From: Hydrogenophaga sp.
GTDB taxonomy: Bacteria; Pseudomonadota; Gammaproteobacteria; Burkholderiales; Burkholderiaceae_C
Assembly (NCBI RefSeq): GCF_011772445.1
Contig: NZ_WVZN01000008.1
Location: forward strand, 34,766-98,765
Reading direction: 5' to 3'
DNA: 64,000 bases
Shown here: positions 32,033 to 43,067 of the stretch, piece by piece
Numbering within the stretch: the first letter of the stretch is position 1
Layout of the letters: each line of letters starts with the position of its first letter
The notes under the pieces: generated by a model
What the model was told of the DNA's origin: nothing
Seen by the model: the letters and a program-made list of their open reading frames with translations, nothing else
Databases searched by the model: none
Program-made: the position numbers and the translations under genes

Positions 32033-33858
32033 CAGGCGTCTCGGCTGGCGCGCTTGCGCTCGTGCTCTTTGAGGAAGCGCTTGCGCAGGCGGATGCTCTT
32101 GGGCGTGATCTCGACCAGCTCGTCGTCCTCGATGAACTCGACACCGTATTCCAGCGTGAGCTGGATCGGTGGCGTGATCTTGATCGCGTCTTCCTTGCCG
32201 CTGACCCGGAAGTTGGTGAGCTGCTTGGTGCGCGTGGCGTTCACCACCAGGTCGTTGTCGCGGCTGTGGATGCCGACGATCATGCCCTCGTACACCGGGT
32301 CGTTGGCCTTGACGAACATGCGGCCGCGGTCGTCGAGCTTGCCCAGGGCGTAGTTGAAGATCTCGCCGTCGTCCATGCTGATGAGCACGCCGTTCTTGCG
32401 TCCGGCCACCTCACCCTTGTGCGGCTCGTAGCCGTCGAAGATGTTGGCGATCAGGCCCGAGCCGCGCGTGAGGTTGAGGAACTCGTTGGTGAAGCCGATG
32501 AGCCCGCGCGCCGGGATGCGGTACTCCAGGCGCACGCGGCCACGGCCGTCCGGGTCCATGTTGACCAGTTCGCCCTTGCGCTCGCCCAAGGCCTGCATCA
32601 CGGCGCCCTGATGGCCTTCCTCGATGTCGGCGGTGACCATCTCGATCGGCTCCAGGCGCACACCGTTCTCTTCCTTGAAGACCACGCGCGGTTTGGACAC
32701 CGCGAGTTCGTAGCCTTCGCGGCGCATGTTCTCCAGCAGGATGGTCAGGTGCAGTTCGCCACGGCCGGACACCTCGAAGACGCCGTCTTCGTCGGTCTCC
32801 TTCACGCGCAGGGCCACGTTGCTCTGCAGCTCTTTCTGCAGGCGGTCCCAGATCTGGCGGCTGGTGACGAACTTGCCCTCGCGCCCGGCCAGCGGGCTGG
32901 TGTTCACGCAGAAGTTCATGGTCAGGGTGGGTTCGTCCACCTTGAGCATGGGCAGGGCCTGCGGGTTCTGCACATCGGTCACGGTCACGCCGATGCCGAT
33001 GTCGGCGATGCCGTTGATCAGCACGATGTCGCCGGGACCGGCCTCGGTGGCCTGCACGCGGTCCAGGCCCTGGAAAGTGAGCACCTGGTTGACGCGGCCC
33101 TTGAAGGACTTGCCGTCCGGGCCTTCCATGACCAGCACGTCCATATTGGGACGCAGGGTGCCGTTGCTGATGCGGCCCACGCCGATGCGGCCCACGAAGG
33201 TGGAGAAGTCCAGCGCGGAGATCTGCAGTTGCAGCGGCGCGTTCGGGTCGCCCTTCTGCACGGGCACATGCTTGAGCACCGTGTCGAACAGGGCCGACAT
33301 GTCGGGGCCCCACTGCTCGCCCGCCGGGCCTTCCTCGAGCGAGGACCAGCCATTGATGCCCGAGGCGTAGACCACGGGGAAGTCGAGTTGCTCGTCGGTG
33401 GCGCCGAGCTTGTCGAACAGGTCGAAGGCGGCGTTGATGACCTTGTCGGGGTTGGCACCGGGCTTGTCCACCTTGTTCACCACCACGATGGGCTTCAAGC
33501 CCAGTGCGAGCGCCTTCTTGGTGACGAAGCGCGTCTGCGGCATCGGGCCTTCCTGGGCGTCGACCAGCAGCACCACGCCGTCCACCATGGACAGGACGCG
33601 CTCGACCTCGCCGCCGAAGTCCGCGTGGCCGGGGGTATCGACGATGTTGATGTGGGTGCCCTTCCAGCTCACGGCGCAGTTCTTGGCCAGGATGGTGATG
33701 CCGCGCTCGCGTTCGATGGCGTTGTTGTCCATCACGGTGTCGACGACCTTCTCGTGCTCGGCGAAGGTGCCGGACTGGCGCAGGAGCTGGTCGACCAGGG
33801 TGGTCTTGCCGTGGTCGACGTGGGCAATGATGGCGATGTTGCGGATGGGTCTGGTCAT
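32032..33858 (-). CDS. typA: Ribosome-associated GTPase TypA/BipA
   Basis: A 608-residue translational GTPase. G1 is AHVDHGKTT (residues 10-18), followed by the switch I ERERGITI segment, G3 [13 protein letters not shown]4 NKVDKPGA and EF-G-like domains III and V. The BipA C-terminal domain ends near [17 protein letters not shown]. Length matches E. coli TypA. It functions in 50S assembly and stress adaptation. ATG 33858 overlaps the truB stop by four bases (ATGA), placing it in the truB operon. Confidence 0.98.
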   Translation of the reverse strand: MTRPIRNIAIIAHVDHGKTTLVDQLLRQSGTFAEHEKVVDTVMDNNAIERERGITILAKNCAVSWKGTHINIVDTPGHADFGGEVERVLSMVDGVVLLVDAQEGPMPQTRFVTKKALALGLKPIVVVNKVDKPGANPDKVINAAFDLFDKLGATDEQLDFPVVYASGINGWSSLEEGPAGEQWGPDMSALFDTVLKHVPVQKGDPNAPLQLQISALDFSTFVGRIGVGRISNGTLRPNMDVLVMEGPDGKSFKGRVNQVLTFQGLDRVQATEAGPGDIVLINGIADIGIGVTVTDVQNPQALPMLKVDEPTLTMNFCVNTSPLAGREGKFVTSRQIWDRLQKELQSNVALRVKETDEDGVFEVSGRGELHLTILLENMRREGYELAVSKPRVVFKEENGVRLEPIEMVTADIEEGHQGAVMQALGERKGELVNMDPDGRGRVRLEYRIPARGLIGFTNEFLNLTRGSGLIANIFDGYEPHKGEVAGRKNGVLISMDDGEIFNYALGKLDDRGRMFVKANDPVYEGMIVGIHSRDNDLVVNATRTKQLTNFRVSGKEDAIKITPPIQLTLEYGVEFIEDDELVEITPKSIRLRKRFLKEHERKRASRDA

Positions 33859-34829
33859 GGTTGTGCCTCGCAGGCTTCGAGGATTTGCTGGATATCGGTG
33901 GGGCTCAACAGGCGCCCCGCAATGAGTTCACCGCCCTGCGTGTGGGCCGTGCCCAGCAGAACAGACTGTGTCGGATCAGCGGGCGACGGGCCGAAGACGG
34001 CCACGCGCTCGCGGTTGGGCCAGTCGCCGCGGCGGCGCACACCACTCAGGAACCGGCCGGCATGCTCCGCATCGAGCGTGACGCGCTCATGACCTGCGAG
34101 CAAGTCCTCCACGGGCCGCAGGACCTGCAGGCGCTCGTCCTCGGACATGGACTCGAGCGCGTCGAGGGTGACGGCATCGCTCACGTCGAAGGGGCCGGTG
34201 GCCGTGCGGCGCAGTGCGATCAGGTGGCCACCGCAGCCCAGGGCTTCGCCGATGTCTTCGCCGAGCGTGCGGATGTAGGTGCCCTTGCTGCAGACCACGC
34301 GCAGGCGCAGTTGCGGTGCCTCGCCCTGCAACCGCATGTCGAGCAGCTCAATGTCGTGGACCCTCACGCGGCGCGGTTCGCGCTCGACGGTTTCGCCGTC
34401 GCGGGCGTACTCGTACAGGGCCTTGCCGTCCTTCTTGAGCGCGCTGTGCATGGGCGGCACCTGCTCGATCTCGCCCATGAAGCGGTCGAGCACCTCCACC
34501 ACCTGGCCGGCCGTGCAGCTCACCGGGCGGGTGTCGATGACCTCGCCTTCGGCATCGGCCGTGCTGGTGCGCACGCCCAGGCGCACCGTGGTCTCGTAGG
34601 TCTTGTCGGCGCCCAGGTGCAACTGGCTGAACTTGGTGGCGGCCCCGAAGCACAGGGGCAGCACGCCCGTGGCCAGCGGGTCCAGCGTGCCGGTGTGGCC
34701 GGCCTTGTCGGCGCGCAGCAGCCATTTGGCCTTCTGCAAGGCCTGATTGCTGGAGAGACCCAGCGGCTTGTCGAGCAGCAGCACCCCGTGCACGGGGCGC
34801 CGTTGCACCCTCGTGCGTTGGCGCTCCAT
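33855..34829 (-). CDS. truB: tRNA pseudouridine(55) synthase TruB
   Basis: A 324-residue pseudouridine synthase. The signature [19 protein letters not shown] has the catalytic aspartate at about residue 50, and [20 protein letters not shown] and the C-terminal PUA-like region are present. It modifies U55 in the T-loop of tRNAs and also aids tRNA folding. It lies 2 nt after rbfA and overlaps typA by 4 nt. Confidence 0.98.
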   Translation of the reverse strand: MERQRTRVQRRPVHGVLLLDKPLGLSSNQALQKAKWLLRADKAGHTGTLDPLATGVLPLCFGAATKFSQLHLGADKTYETTVRLGVRTSTADAEGEVIDTRPVSCTAGQVVEVLDRFMGEIEQVPPMHSALKKDGKALYEYARDGETVEREPRRVRVHDIELLDMRLQGEAPQLRLRVVCSKGTYIRTLGEDIGEALGCGGHLIALRRTATGPFDVSDAVTLDALESMSEDERLQVLRPVEDLLAGHERVTLDAEHAGRFLSGVRRRGDWPNRERVAVFGPSPADPTQSVLLGTAHTQGGELIAGRLLSPTDIQQILEACEAQP

Positions 34830-34831
34830 GC

Positions 34832-35206
34832 TCAGTCCTCGTTCTTGGAACGCGAAGCCACCGCCTTGGAAATCAAGGCGTTCATGTCGGCCGCGCGCTC
34901 GGTGGTGCGGTCGAACACGAAGTGCAGCGTGGGCACGGTGTGGATGTGCAGGCGCTTGAACAGCGCGTTGCGCAGGAAGCCCGCCGCGGCGTTGAGGCCT
35001 TCGGTGGCTTCGTCGGGGTTACCGGTGAGCAGGCTGAAGAACACCTTGGCGTGCGCGTAGTCGGGCGTGACCTCGACCGCGTTGATCGTGACCATGCCCA
35101 CACGCGGGTCCTTCAACTCGCGCGCGATCAGCTCGGCCAGATCGCGCTGGATCTGGTCGGCCACGCGGAAACCGCGGTTGGGAACGGACGACGCCTTGCG
35201 GGGCAT
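34832..35206 (-). CDS. rbfA: 30S ribosome-binding factor RbfA
   Basis: A 124-residue KH-like protein with the family pattern [44 protein letters not shown] and [19 protein letters not shown]. It helps 16S rRNA 5' maturation and 30S assembly, notably in the cold. It is encoded between infB (23 nt) and truB (2 nt), the standard order. Confidence 0.97.
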   Translation of the reverse strand: MPRKASSVPNRGFRVADQIQRDLAELIARELKDPRVGMVTINAVEVTPDYAHAKVFFSLLTGNPDEATEGLNAAAGFLRNALFKRLHIHTVPTLHFVFDRTTERAADMNALISKAVASRSKNED

Positions 35207-35229
35207 GGTGATCTCGCTTGCCTGGGTGC

Positions 35230-38091
35230 TTACAGCGTGCGCGCGACTTCCTTGACCTCAAAGAATTCGAGCTGGTCGCCCTCTTTGATGTCGTTGTAGT
35301 TGCGCAGCTTGATACCGCACTCGAAGCCTTCCTTGACCTCGCGCACGTCGTCCTTGAGGCGCTTGAGCGACTCGAGCTCACCGGTGTGCACCACCACGTT
35401 GTCGCGCAGCAGGCGGTAGTGCGCGTTGCGCGTGACGAAGCCCTGCGTGACCATGCAGCCGGCCACCGTGCCGATCTTGGAGGCCACGAACACGGTGCGG
35501 ATCTCGGCCATGCCGATGACCTCTTCGCGCTTCTCGGGCGCCAGCATGCCGGACATGGCCGCCTTGAGGTCGTCCACCGCGTCGTAGATGATGTTGTAGT
35601 AGCGCAGGTCGACCTCGTTGCCCTCGGCCAGCTTGCGCGCACCGGCGTCCGCCCGCACGTTGAAGCCGATGACCACGGCGCCGGCCGCGATGGCCAGGTT
35701 GACGTCGCTTTCGCTGATGCCACCCACGCCCGCGTACACGAGCTGCACCTTCACCTCGTCGGTGGAGAGCTTGAGCAGCGAGGCGGCGAGCGCTTCCTGC
35801 GAGCCCTGCACGTCCGCCTTGAGGATGATGGGCAGGGTCTTGACCTCGCCGGCGGCCATGTCGGAGAACATGTTCTCCAGCTTGGCGGCCTGCTGCTTGG
35901 CCAGCTTGGTGCTGCGGTACTTGCCCGCGCGGTAGGTCGCGATCTCGCGCGCACGGCGCTCGTCGGACATGACCATGAACTCGTCGCCGGCCTGCGGCAC
36001 TTCGGCCAGGCCCTGGATCTCCACGGGGATGGAAGGACCGGCTTCCTTGGTGGCCTTGCCGTTCTCGTCGAGCATGGCGCGCACGCGGCCCGAGGTCTGG
36101 CCCGCCAGCACCACGTCGCCCACCTTGAGCGTGCCGCTCTGCACCAGCACGGTGGCCACGGCGCCACGGCCCTTGTCCAGGCGCGCCTCGATCACCAGGC
36201 CCTTGGCCATGGCTTCCACGGGCGCCTTGAGTTCCAGCACCTCGGCCTGCAGCAGCACCTGCTCGAGCAGGTCGTCGATGCCCATGCCGGTCTTGGCCGA
36301 CACCGCCACGAAGGGCGATTCGCCACCGAACTCCTCGGGCACGACTTCCTCGGCCACGAGCTCGGACTTCACGCGCTCGATGTTGGCCTCGGGCTTGTCG
36401 GCCTTGGTCATGGCCACCACGATGGGAACGCCCGCCGCCTTGGCGTGCTTCACGGCTTCCTTGGTCTGCGGCATCACCCCGTCGTCCGCCGCGCAGACGA
36501 GGATGACGATGTCGGTGGCTTGTGCGCCGCGGGCGCGCATGGCCGTGAAGGCCTCGTGGCCCGGGGTGTCGAGGAAGGTGACCATGCCGCGCGGCGTGTC
36601 GACGTGGTAGGCGCCGATGTGCTGCGTGATGCCGCCGGCCTCGCCGGCCGCCACCTTGGTGCGGCGGATGTAGTCGAGCAGCGAGGTCTTGCCGTGGTCG
36701 ACGTGGCCCATGACGGTGACCACGGGCGCGCGCGGCATGGCCTCGGCCTGCTGTTGCGACACCTCTTCGGCGGTGAAGGCCTCGGGGTCGTCCAGCGCGG
36801 CCACCACGGCCTTGTGGCCCAGTTCCTCGACGAGGATCATCGCGGTGTCCTGGTCCAGCGACTGGTTGATGGTGACCATCTGACCCAGTTTCATCAGCTG
36901 CTTGATCAGCTCGGACGACTTCACCGACATCTTGTGCGCGAGCTCGGAGACCGTGATGGTCTCGGGCACGTGCACCTCGATCTGCTTGAACTCGGCCGGT
37001 GCCTGGAACGAACCCTGGCTGTCGCGCGAGTCACGGTCACCGCGGCGGCCACCGCCGCCGCGCGGGCCGCTGCGCCAGTTGCCACGGCCCGAGCTGGTGT
37101 CGCCGCGGGTCTTGATCTCTTTCTTCTTGGCGGCGTCGTCCTTCCAGGTGGAGGACAGGTTCTCGGACTTGACCTCTTTCTTGCCGGCGCCAGCGGTGGT
37201 GCTGCCCGGCGCTGCCGCGGGGGCCTTGGCGGGCGTGCCCGCCGGCTTGTGCAGCGTGCCCTTGAGACCCGCCTTGGCGTCGGCCGGCGGCTCGGGCTTC
37301 TTGGCCACGAGGGTCTTGGCCGGTGCGGCCATCATGGCGCGGATGTTCGCGGCCTCGGCCTCGGCCTTGCGGCGGCGCTCCTGGAGTTCGGCGGCGCGCT
37401 GCTCCTCGGCCTTGCGCTCCTCGGCGGCCTTGTCGGCGGCGGCCTTCGCCGCGGCTTCCTTGTCCGGACCCTTGACCTTCACGGCCGTGGTCGGGGGTTT
37501 GGCGGGCGCCGGGGCGGCGGGCTCCTGCGCGGCGCTGGCGGCCGAAGCCGCCGCCGCAGCGGCTTCGCGCTCCTGGCGGGCGGCTTCGGCGGCCGCCGCT
37601 GCGGCCGCGGCCTTGGCTTCCTCGGCCTCGCGCGCGGCGCGCTTGGCGGCCAGCTCTTCTTCCTGACGGCGGATCAGCTCGGCCTGGCGGCGCGCCTCTT
37701 CCTCGCGGCGCGAGAGCTCGGCGTCATCCACCACCGGTGCGGCCGGCATGGCCGGTTCTTCCGCCACAGCGGGCGCGGCCACGGGTTCGTCGTCGCGCTT
37801 GATGAAGGTGCGCTTCTTGCGCACCTCGACCTGGATGGTGCGCGCACGGCCCATGGCGTCGGCCTGCTTGATCTCGGACGTGGACTTCTTGACCAGCGTG
37901 ATCTTCTTGCGCTCGCCGCCGGTGTTGCCGTGCGCGGCCTTGAGGTGGCCAAGCAACTGCTGCTTGTCCAGCTCGGTGATGGGATCGGACGGCGCGGCCT
38001 TGCGCACGCCCGCGGCGGCCAGCTGCTCGAGCAGCACGGCGGCGGGTTTGTTCAGTTCGGCGGCGAATTCGGCGACGGTGTTACTGGTCAT
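35230..38091 (-). CDS. infB: Translation initiation factor IF-2
   Basis: A 953-residue initiation factor. The N-terminal IF2_N motif ([24 protein letters not shown]) is followed by a long low-complexity linker (about residues 120-360) made of Ala/Glu/Arg-rich coiled segments and a [20 protein letters not shown] glycine-arginine patch. A second IF2_N copy near 390-440 precedes the GTPase domain with [14 protein letters not shown] at about 455-470. Domains II-IV bind fMet-tRNA. The linker accounts for the large size relative to E. coli IF2. ATG 38091 follows the nusA stop at a short distance. Confidence 0.98.
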   Translation of the reverse strand: MTSNTVAEFAAELNKPAAVLLEQLAAAGVRKAAPSDPITELDKQQLLGHLKAAHGNTGGERKKITLVKKSTSEIKQADAMGRARTIQVEVRKKRTFIKRDDEPVAAPAVAEEPAMPAAPVVDDAELSRREEEARRQAELIRRQEEELAAKRAAREAEEAKAAAAAAAAEAARQEREAAAAAASAASAAQEPAAPAPAKPPTTAVKVKGPDKEAAAKAAADKAAEERKAEEQRAAELQERRRKAEAEAANIRAMMAAPAKTLVAKKPEPPADAKAGLKGTLHKPAGTPAKAPAAAPGSTTAGAGKKEVKSENLSSTWKDDAAKKKEIKTRGDTSSGRGNWRSGPRGGGGRRGDRDSRDSQGSFQAPAEFKQIEVHVPETITVSELAHKMSVKSSELIKQLMKLGQMVTINQSLDQDTAMILVEELGHKAVVAALDDPEAFTAEEVSQQQAEAMPRAPVVTVMGHVDHGKTSLLDYIRRTKVAAGEAGGITQHIGAYHVDTPRGMVTFLDTPGHEAFTAMRARGAQATDIVILVCAADDGVMPQTKEAVKHAKAAGVPIVVAMTKADKPEANIERVKSELVAEEVVPEEFGGESPFVAVSAKTGMGIDDLLEQVLLQAEVLELKAPVEAMAKGLVIEARLDKGRGAVATVLVQSGTLKVGDVVLAGQTSGRVRAMLDENGKATKEAGPSIPVEIQGLAEVPQAGDEFMVMSDERRAREIATYRAGKYRSTKLAKQQAAKLENMFSDMAAGEVKTLPIILKADVQGSQEALAASLLKLSTDEVKVQLVYAGVGGISESDVNLAIAAGAVVIGFNVRADAGARKLAEGNEVDLRYYNIIYDAVDDLKAAMSGMLAPEKREEVIGMAEIRTVFVASKIGTVAGCMVTQGFVTRNAHYRLLRDNVVVHTGELESLKRLKDDVREVKEGFECGIKLRNYNDIKEGDQLEFFEVKEVARTL

Positions 38092-38121
38092 GTGTTCTGT
38101 GCTCCGTGGGCCTCCGGGTGA

Positions 38122-39621
38122 TCAGGACTGGGACTGCGCTTCGTCACCGGTGAACCAGTGCGCGCGCGCCTGCATGATCAGCTCGGTGGCTTGCGCTTCC
38201 GACTGGCCCGTGATCTCGGTGAGTTCGTCCGTCGCGAGATCGGCCAGGTCGTCGCGGGTGTGGATGCCGGCCTCGGCCAGCTTGGCGATCAGCTCGGGCG
38301 TGAGGCCGCTCAGGTCGCGCAGGTCCTGCGACACCTCCTCGACGCTCTCTTCGCGGGCGATCTCCATGGTCAGCAGCGCATCCTTGGCACGGGTGCGCAA
38401 CTCGTTCACGGTCTCTTCGTCGAAGGACTCGATCTCCAGCATTTCCTGCAGCGGCACATAGGCCACTTCCTCGAGGCTGGTAAAGCCTTCTTCGATCAGG
38501 ATGTCGGCGATCTCCTGGTCGACGTCGAGCTTGGCCATGAAGACCGAGCGGATCGAGTCGGCCTCTTCGGCCTGCTTCTGGGCCGATTCGTCGGCCGTCA
38601 TGATGTTGATGCGCCAACCGGTGAGCTCGCTCGCCAGCCGCACGTTCTGACCGCCGCGGCCGATGGCGATGGCGAGGTTTTCCTCGTCGACCACCACGTC
38701 CATGGCGTGGCGCTCTTCGTCGACCACGATGGAGACCACGTTGGCCGGCGCCAGCGCGCCAATGACGAACTGCGCCGGGTCTTCCGACCACAGCACGATG
38801 TCCACGCGTTCGCCCGCGAGCTCGTTGGTGACGCCGTTGACGCGCGAGCCGCGCACGCCCACGCAGGTGCCGATGGGGTCGATGCGCTTGTCGAAGCTGT
38901 GCACGGCGATCTTGGCGCGCGAGCCGGCGTCGCGGGCGCACTTCTTGATCTCCAGCAGGCCCTGCTCGATCTCGGGCACTTCCTGGCGGAACAGCTCGAT
39001 CATGAACTCGGGCGCCGAGCGCGAGAGCAGGATGGGCGCGCCGCGCAGCGTCAGGTCGACTTCCATGATCATGGCGCGCACGCGGTCGCCGGTGCGGAAG
39101 TTCTCCTTGGGGATCATCTCGCTGCGCTTGAGGCGGCCTTCGACACGGCCGCTCTCGATGATCAGATCGCCCTTGTCCATGCGCTTGACGGTGCCCACGA
39201 AGATCTTGTCGCCACGCGACATGAAGTCGTTGAGCAGCATCTCGCGTTCGGCGTCGCGGATCTTCTGCAGGATGACCTGCTTGGCGGCCATGGCACCGAT
39301 GCGGCCGATGGGCACGCTTTCCACCGGCTTCTCGATGTAGTCGCCCTCTTCGATGTCGGCGATCTCGTCGCGCGCATCGGAGAGCATTTCCTCGGCGTCA
39401 GGGTTCTGCAGGCCGGCCTCGTCGGGCACCACCAGCCAGCGGCGGAAGGTTTCATAGGCGCCCGTGTCCGGGTCCATGGCGACGCGGATGTCGACCTCGC
39501 CCTTGTAGAGCTTCTTGGTGGCCGAGGCCAGCGCCTGCTCGACCGCGCCCAGCACCACGTCGCGCTCGACGTTCTTCTCGCGCGAGATGGCATCGATCAG
39601 CATCAACATTTCGCGGTTCAT
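38122..39621 (-). CDS. nusA: Transcription termination/antitermination factor NusA
   Basis: A 499-residue protein. It has the N-terminal RNA-polymerase-binding domain, an S1 domain (near [21 protein letters not shown]), and two KH domains ([20 protein letters not shown] and [19 protein letters not shown]). Two C-terminal acidic helix-hairpin-helix repeats ([19 protein letters not shown] and [20 protein letters not shown]) follow, as in gamma/betaproteobacterial NusA. It sits between rimP and infB. It may act on the hairpin in the operon's own leader. Confidence 0.98.
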   Translation of the reverse strand: MNREMLMLIDAISREKNVERDVVLGAVEQALASATKKLYKGEVDIRVAMDPDTGAYETFRRWLVVPDEAGLQNPDAEEMLSDARDEIADIEEGDYIEKPVESVPIGRIGAMAAKQVILQKIRDAEREMLLNDFMSRGDKIFVGTVKRMDKGDLIIESGRVEGRLKRSEMIPKENFRTGDRVRAMIMEVDLTLRGAPILLSRSAPEFMIELFRQEVPEIEQGLLEIKKCARDAGSRAKIAVHSFDKRIDPIGTCVGVRGSRVNGVTNELAGERVDIVLWSEDPAQFVIGALAPANVVSIVVDEERHAMDVVVDEENLAIAIGRGGQNVRLASELTGWRINIMTADESAQKQAEEADSIRSVFMAKLDVDQEIADILIEEGFTSLEEVAYVPLQEMLEIESFDEETVNELRTRAKDALLTMEIAREESVEEVSQDLRDLSGLTPELIAKLAEAGIHTRDDLADLATDELTEITGQSEAQATELIMQARAHWFTGDEAQSQS

Positions 39622-39659
39622 CGTTCAGCCCACCTTTCCAATCCAGTACGGTCTGTTTG

Positions 39660-40259
39660 TTATGTCCTGTCGGCGTCCTCGGCGCCCGCCTCGCTGGCGG
39701 CGCCCCGGCCTTTGAAATTCACGATCGGCGCCAGCCGCGCCTGTGAAATCTCGTCGAGCGTGAAGCCCAGCGCCTGCAGCGGCGCGGGCTCGCGCTTCTT
39801 GCTCACGCGTTGGCCGGGCTTCACCGGGGGCGCGTCGCTCCAGACGATCTGCCAGCCCCCGTCGGCCACGCGCTCCAGCGTGCCGCGGAATTTCTTGCGG
39901 TTGGCCGCCACCGCGCCGTTGGCGCCCAGCGGGGCCTTGAGCGTGATGTCCACCACCTGCCCTTCGAAGCGCAGGAAATCGTTTTCCTGCCGCAGCGGCC
40001 GGTCGATGCCCGGCGAACCGACTTCCAGGCGCCGGTAATCCATGCCTTCCACTTCCAGCGCGTACTGCAACTGGCGGGTGATGCGCTCGCAATCCTCAAC
40101 CGTGACGAAGCGCTCGGGCGGCCGCGGCTGGCCTTCGGCCGGCGGTTGCCAGGGCCAGTCCACCGTCACGCGCAGAAGGCCGCCGGCGGACCGCTCCAGG
40201 TCCACCAGATCGAATCCTTGTGCGGCAACGATTTGCGCGACGGTGTCTTGCCAGCCCAT
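39660..40259 (-). CDS. rimP: Ribosome maturation factor RimP
   Basis: A 199-residue protein, starting MGWQDTVAQIVAAQGFDLVDLE. It has the family block RRLEVGSPGIDRPLRQENDFLRFEGQ, a C-terminal SH3-like domain, and an extended tail. An in-frame ATG at 40283 would add eight residues not typical of the family. It is needed for 30S maturation and is the first gene of the rimP-nusA-infB-rbfA-truB-typA operon. It is preceded by a promoter (40349-40377) and an attenuator-like hairpin (40310-40329). Confidence 0.95.
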   Translation of the reverse strand: MGWQDTVAQIVAAQGFDLVDLERSAGGLLRVTVDWPWQPPAEGQPRPPERFVTVEDCERITRQLQYALEVEGMDYRRLEVGSPGIDRPLRQENDFLRFEGQVVDITLKAPLGANGAVAANRKKFRGTLERVADGGWQIVWSDAPPVKPGQRVSKKREPAPLQALGFTLDEISQARLAPIVNFKGRGAASEAGAEDADRT

Positions 40260-40300
40260 GTATGAAGTGCGTCCGGCCGGCATCGGTTTCCCGCCCGGCC

Positions 40301-40329
40301 AAAAAAAAAGGGCCGGTAATTACCCGCCC
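40301..40329 (-). terminator. Terminator-like hairpin with nine-U tract in the rimP leader
   Basis: On the minus strand GGGCGGGTAATTACCGGCCC (40329-40310) folds into a stem interrupted by one G-G mismatch around an AATT loop, and is followed by nine consecutive Ts (40309-40301). It lies between the predicted rimP promoter and the rimP start. It can therefore act either as the terminator of the upstream ABC transporter operon or as an attenuator of the nusA operon. Confidence 0.75.
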
Positions 40330-40348
40330 GATTGGTCGTGAAGCGCGC

Positions 40349-40377
40349 ATTGTAGCGCGCCCGACGGGGCCTAGCAA
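40349..40377 (-). promoter_or_regulatory. Sigma-70 promoter of the rimP-nusA-infB operon
   Basis: Minus-strand TTGCTA (40377-40372) and TACAAT (40354-40349) are separated by exactly 17 bp, a near-consensus sigma-70 promoter directed at rimP. The transcription start is expected near 40342, about 85 nt upstream of the rimP ATG. Confidence 0.75.
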
Positions 40378-40434
40378 GCCGCGAGCCAGCTTTTCGTGCC
40401 CAAGGGCGAAGCCGCCGCCGGCCCCGGGGCGCCG

Positions 40435-42036
40435 TCAGGCCGCCGCCTGCACCAGCAGCCGCGTGTAGGGGTGCTCGGGCGCGGCCAGCACGGCCAGCGC
40501 GGGGCCGCGCTCGACGATGGCGCCATCCTTCATGACGATGACCTCGTGCGCCATGGCCCGGATTACGCCCACGTCGTGGGTGATCAGCAGGTAGCTCAGG
40601 CCCCGGTCGCGCTGCAGGCGCTGCAGCAGCGCCAGCACCTGCTTCTGCACGGTGACGTCGAGCGCGCTGGTGGGCTCGTCGAGCACCAGCAGTTGCGGCT
40701 CGACGATGAGCGCGCGTGCGATGGCCAGGCGCTGACGCTGACCGCCCGAGAATTCGTGTGGGTAGCGCTGCAGCCAGTCCGCACCGCGCTGCGGGTCGTC
40801 CACCAGGCCCACCTCGGCCAGCAGCGCGACCACGCGCTCGCGGCGCTGGGCTGGGGGCAGGTCTGGCCGGTGCACCGACAGGCCCTCGCCCACGATCTGC
40901 TCGACGGTCAGGCGCGGAGAAAGTGAGGAGAACGGGTCCTGGAACACCACCTGCACGCGTTGGCGCAATTCGCGCAGGCGCTTGTCGCGCTTCGCCTCGG
41001 CCCAGCCGCTGCCGGCCACGTCCAGCCGCCCCTCGAAGGGCAGCAGGCCGAGCGCGGCCAGGGCCAGGGTGCTCTTGCCCGAGCCGGACTCGCCGATCAC
41101 CCCCAGGGTGCCGCCGGCCGGCACGGCCAGGTCGGCGCCCTGCACCGCCGTGAACGCCCCCTTGCGGAACCAGCCCTTGAAGCCTGGCAGCGGAACGGGG
41201 TAGCTCACGCGCAGGCCTTCGGCGCGCATCACGGGCGCGCCGCCGGTCGCGGGCTCGGCCACGGCGCGCTCGGGCTCGCTGGCCAGCAGCTTGCGGGTGT
41301 AGGCGTGTTGCGGGCGCTCGAACACCTCCGCCACGCCACCCTGCTCCACCAGGTGGCCCTTCTCCATCACGGCCACGCGGTCGGCGACGCGCCGCACCAG
41401 GGGCAGGTCGTGCGTGATGAGCAGCAGCGCCATGCCGTGCTGGCGCTGCAGGTCGGACAGCAGATCGAGGATCTGGCCGCGCAGGCTCACGTCCAGGGCG
41501 GTGGTGGGCTCGTCGGCGATCAGCAGTTTCGGCCGGCTGGCCAGGGCCATGGCAATCATGGCGCGCTGGCGCTGGCCGCCGCTCAACTGGTGCGGGAAGG
41601 CGTCGACGCGGCGCTCGGGCTCGGGGATGCCGGTGGACGCCAGCAGCTCCACCGCCCCGGCGCGCGCCTGGCGCGGCGTCAGGCCGCGCTTGAGCTGCAG
41701 CACCTCGCCGATCTGGTTGCCCACGCTGTACAAGGGGTTGAGCGCCGTCATGGGCTCCTGGAAGATGACCGCGACCTCGTCGCCGCGCACGCCGCGCAGT
41801 TCGCGTTCGCTCAGCGCCAGCAGGTCGCGCCCGCCCAGCAGGGCCCGGCCCGAGACCTCGGCGTTGACCACCAGGCGCAACAGCGACAGCGCCGACACCG
41901 TCTTGCCCGAGCCCGATTCGCCCACCAGCGCGAGCTTCTCGCCCGGGGCGATGGAGAAATCGATGCCGTGCACCACCGCCTGCCCGCCGAAGACGACGCG
42001 CAGGTCCCGGACCTCGAGCAGGGCCTGGTCGCTCAT
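40435..42036 (-). CDS. yejF: Fused ABC-transporter ATPase (YejF-type, two nucleotide-binding domains)
   Basis: A 533-residue double ATPase. Domain 1 has Walker A GESGSGKT, signature LSGGQRQRAMIA and Walker B LLIADEPTTALD. Domain 2 has GESGSGKS, FSGGQRQRLAIARA and LLVLDEPTSALD. Each ends in the oligopeptide-type HAYTRKLLASEP / HPYTRLL tail. It energises the YejBE permease for import of oligopeptides or peptide-nucleotide antibiotics (microcin C in enteric bacteria, by family knowledge). Start ATG 42036 overlaps the yejE stop by four bases. Confidence 0.95.
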   Translation of the reverse strand: MSDQALLEVRDLRVVFGGQAVVHGIDFSIAPGEKLALVGESGSGKTVSALSLLRLVVNAEVSGRALLGGRDLLALSERELRGVRGDEVAVIFQEPMTALNPLYSVGNQIGEVLQLKRGLTPRQARAGAVELLASTGIPEPERRVDAFPHQLSGGQRQRAMIAMALASRPKLLIADEPTTALDVSLRGQILDLLSDLQRQHGMALLLITHDLPLVRRVADRVAVMEKGHLVEQGGVAEVFERPQHAYTRKLLASEPERAVAEPATGGAPVMRAEGLRVSYPVPLPGFKGWFRKGAFTAVQGADLAVPAGGTLGVIGESGSGKSTLALAALGLLPFEGRLDVAGSGWAEAKRDKRLRELRQRVQVVFQDPFSSLSPRLTVEQIVGEGLSVHRPDLPPAQRRERVVALLAEVGLVDDPQRGADWLQRYPHEFSGGQRQRLAIARALIVEPQLLVLDEPTSALDVTVQKQVLALLQRLQRDRGLSYLLITHDVGVIRAMAHEVIVMKDGAIVERGPALAVLAAPEHPYTRLLVQAAA

Positions 42037-43067
42037 CGGTCGGCCTTTCTCGGATCGAGCGCGTCGCGCAGCGCGTCGCCCATGAAGGTGAGCAGCAGCA
42101 GCGTGAGCACCAGAACGCCGAAGGTGGACAGCGAGATCCACCAGGCGTCGATGCTGTTCTTGCCCTGGCTCAGCAGCTCGCCCAGCGAGGGGGTGCCGGG
42201 CGGCACGCCCAGGCCCAGGAAGTCGAGCGAGGTGAGCGCGAGGATGGCCGCGCTCATGCGAAACGGCAGGAAGGTCACCACCGGCGTCAGGCTGTTGGGC
42301 AGGATGTGGCGCCAGATGATCTGGGCGCTGGACAGGCCCATGGCGCGCGCGGCCCGCACGTAGTCGAGCTGGCGGTTGCGCAGGAACTCGGCCCGCACGT
42401 AGTCGGACAGGCCCATCCAGCCGAACAGGCTGAGCAGGATGAGCAGCAGCCCCACGCTGGGCGCGAACACGGCCGAGAAGATGATGAGCAGGTAGAGCTC
42501 GGGCATGGCGCCCCAGATCTCGATGAAGCGCTGGAAGGCCAGGTCTGTCTTGCCACCGAAGAAGCCCTGGATGGCGCCGGTGACGATGCCCAGCACCACG
42601 CCGATGGCGGTGAGCGCCAGCGCGAACAGCACGCTCACCCGAAAGCCGTAGATGAGCTGGGCCAGCAGGTCGCGCCCGCGGTCGTCGGTGCCGAACCAGT
42701 TGGCGGCGCTGGGGCCTGATGGGTTGGGCTTTTCGGCGAAGTAGTTGATGGTCTGCGAGCCGTAGGGGTTGGGCGCGTAGACGGCCCAGTTGTCGCCCTT
42801 GGTGATCTGCTCGCGGATGAAGGGGTCCAGGTAGTCGGTAGCGGTCTGGAAGTCGCCGCCGAACACCGTTTCGGGGTACTCGTGGACGATGGGGAAGTAG
42901 GTCTGGCCCTCGTAGCGAACGATCAGTGGCCGGTCGTTGGACAGCACCTCGGCAAACAGGCTGGCCACCACCATCGCGCAAAACAGCACCAGGCTCCAGT
43001 ACCCCAGGCGGTTGCGTTTGAAGCGAAGCCAGGCGCGCCGCCCGGGGCTGAGGGATGCGGCGGCCAT
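42033..43067 (-). CDS. yejE: ABC-transporter permease (YejE-type)
   Basis: A 344-residue permease: N-terminal helix (LGYWSLVLFCAMVVASLFAEVL), a periplasmic insertion characteristic of YejE (GQTYFPIVHEYPETVFGGDF and NWAVYAPNPYGSQTINYF), then GTDDRGRDLLAQLIYGFRVS and five helices. The EAA-loop is ARAMGLSSAQIIWRHILPNS. ATG 43067 overlaps the yejB stop codon by one base. It works with YejB as a heterodimeric channel. Confidence 0.95.
   Translation of the reverse strand: MAAASLSPGRRAWLRFKRNRLGYWSLVLFCAMVVASLFAEVLSNDRPLIVRYEGQTYFPIVHEYPETVFGGDFQTATDYLDPFIREQITKGDNWAVYAPNPYGSQTINYFAEKPNPSGPSAANWFGTDDRGRDLLAQLIYGFRVSVLFALALTAIGVVLGIVTGAIQGFFGGKTDLAFQRFIEIWGAMPELYLLIIFSAVFAPSVGLLLILLSLFGWMGLSDYVRAEFLRNRQLDYVRAARAMGLSSAQIIWRHILPNSLTPVVTFLPFRMSAAILALTSLDFLGLGVPPGTPSLGELLSQGKNSIDAWWISLSTFGVLVLTLLLLTFMGDALRDALDPRKADR

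Noticed and set aside
37180..37700. Repetitive GCC/GCG-rich stretch that looks like a DNA repeat
   Set aside because: It encodes the Ala/Glu/Arg-rich linker of IF-2. The repetition is codon-level low complexity in a coding region.
35218..38121. A 967-codon plus-strand frame opposite infB
   Set aside because: Antisense shadow of infB (Gly/Leu/His-rich), with no ribosome-binding site or domains.
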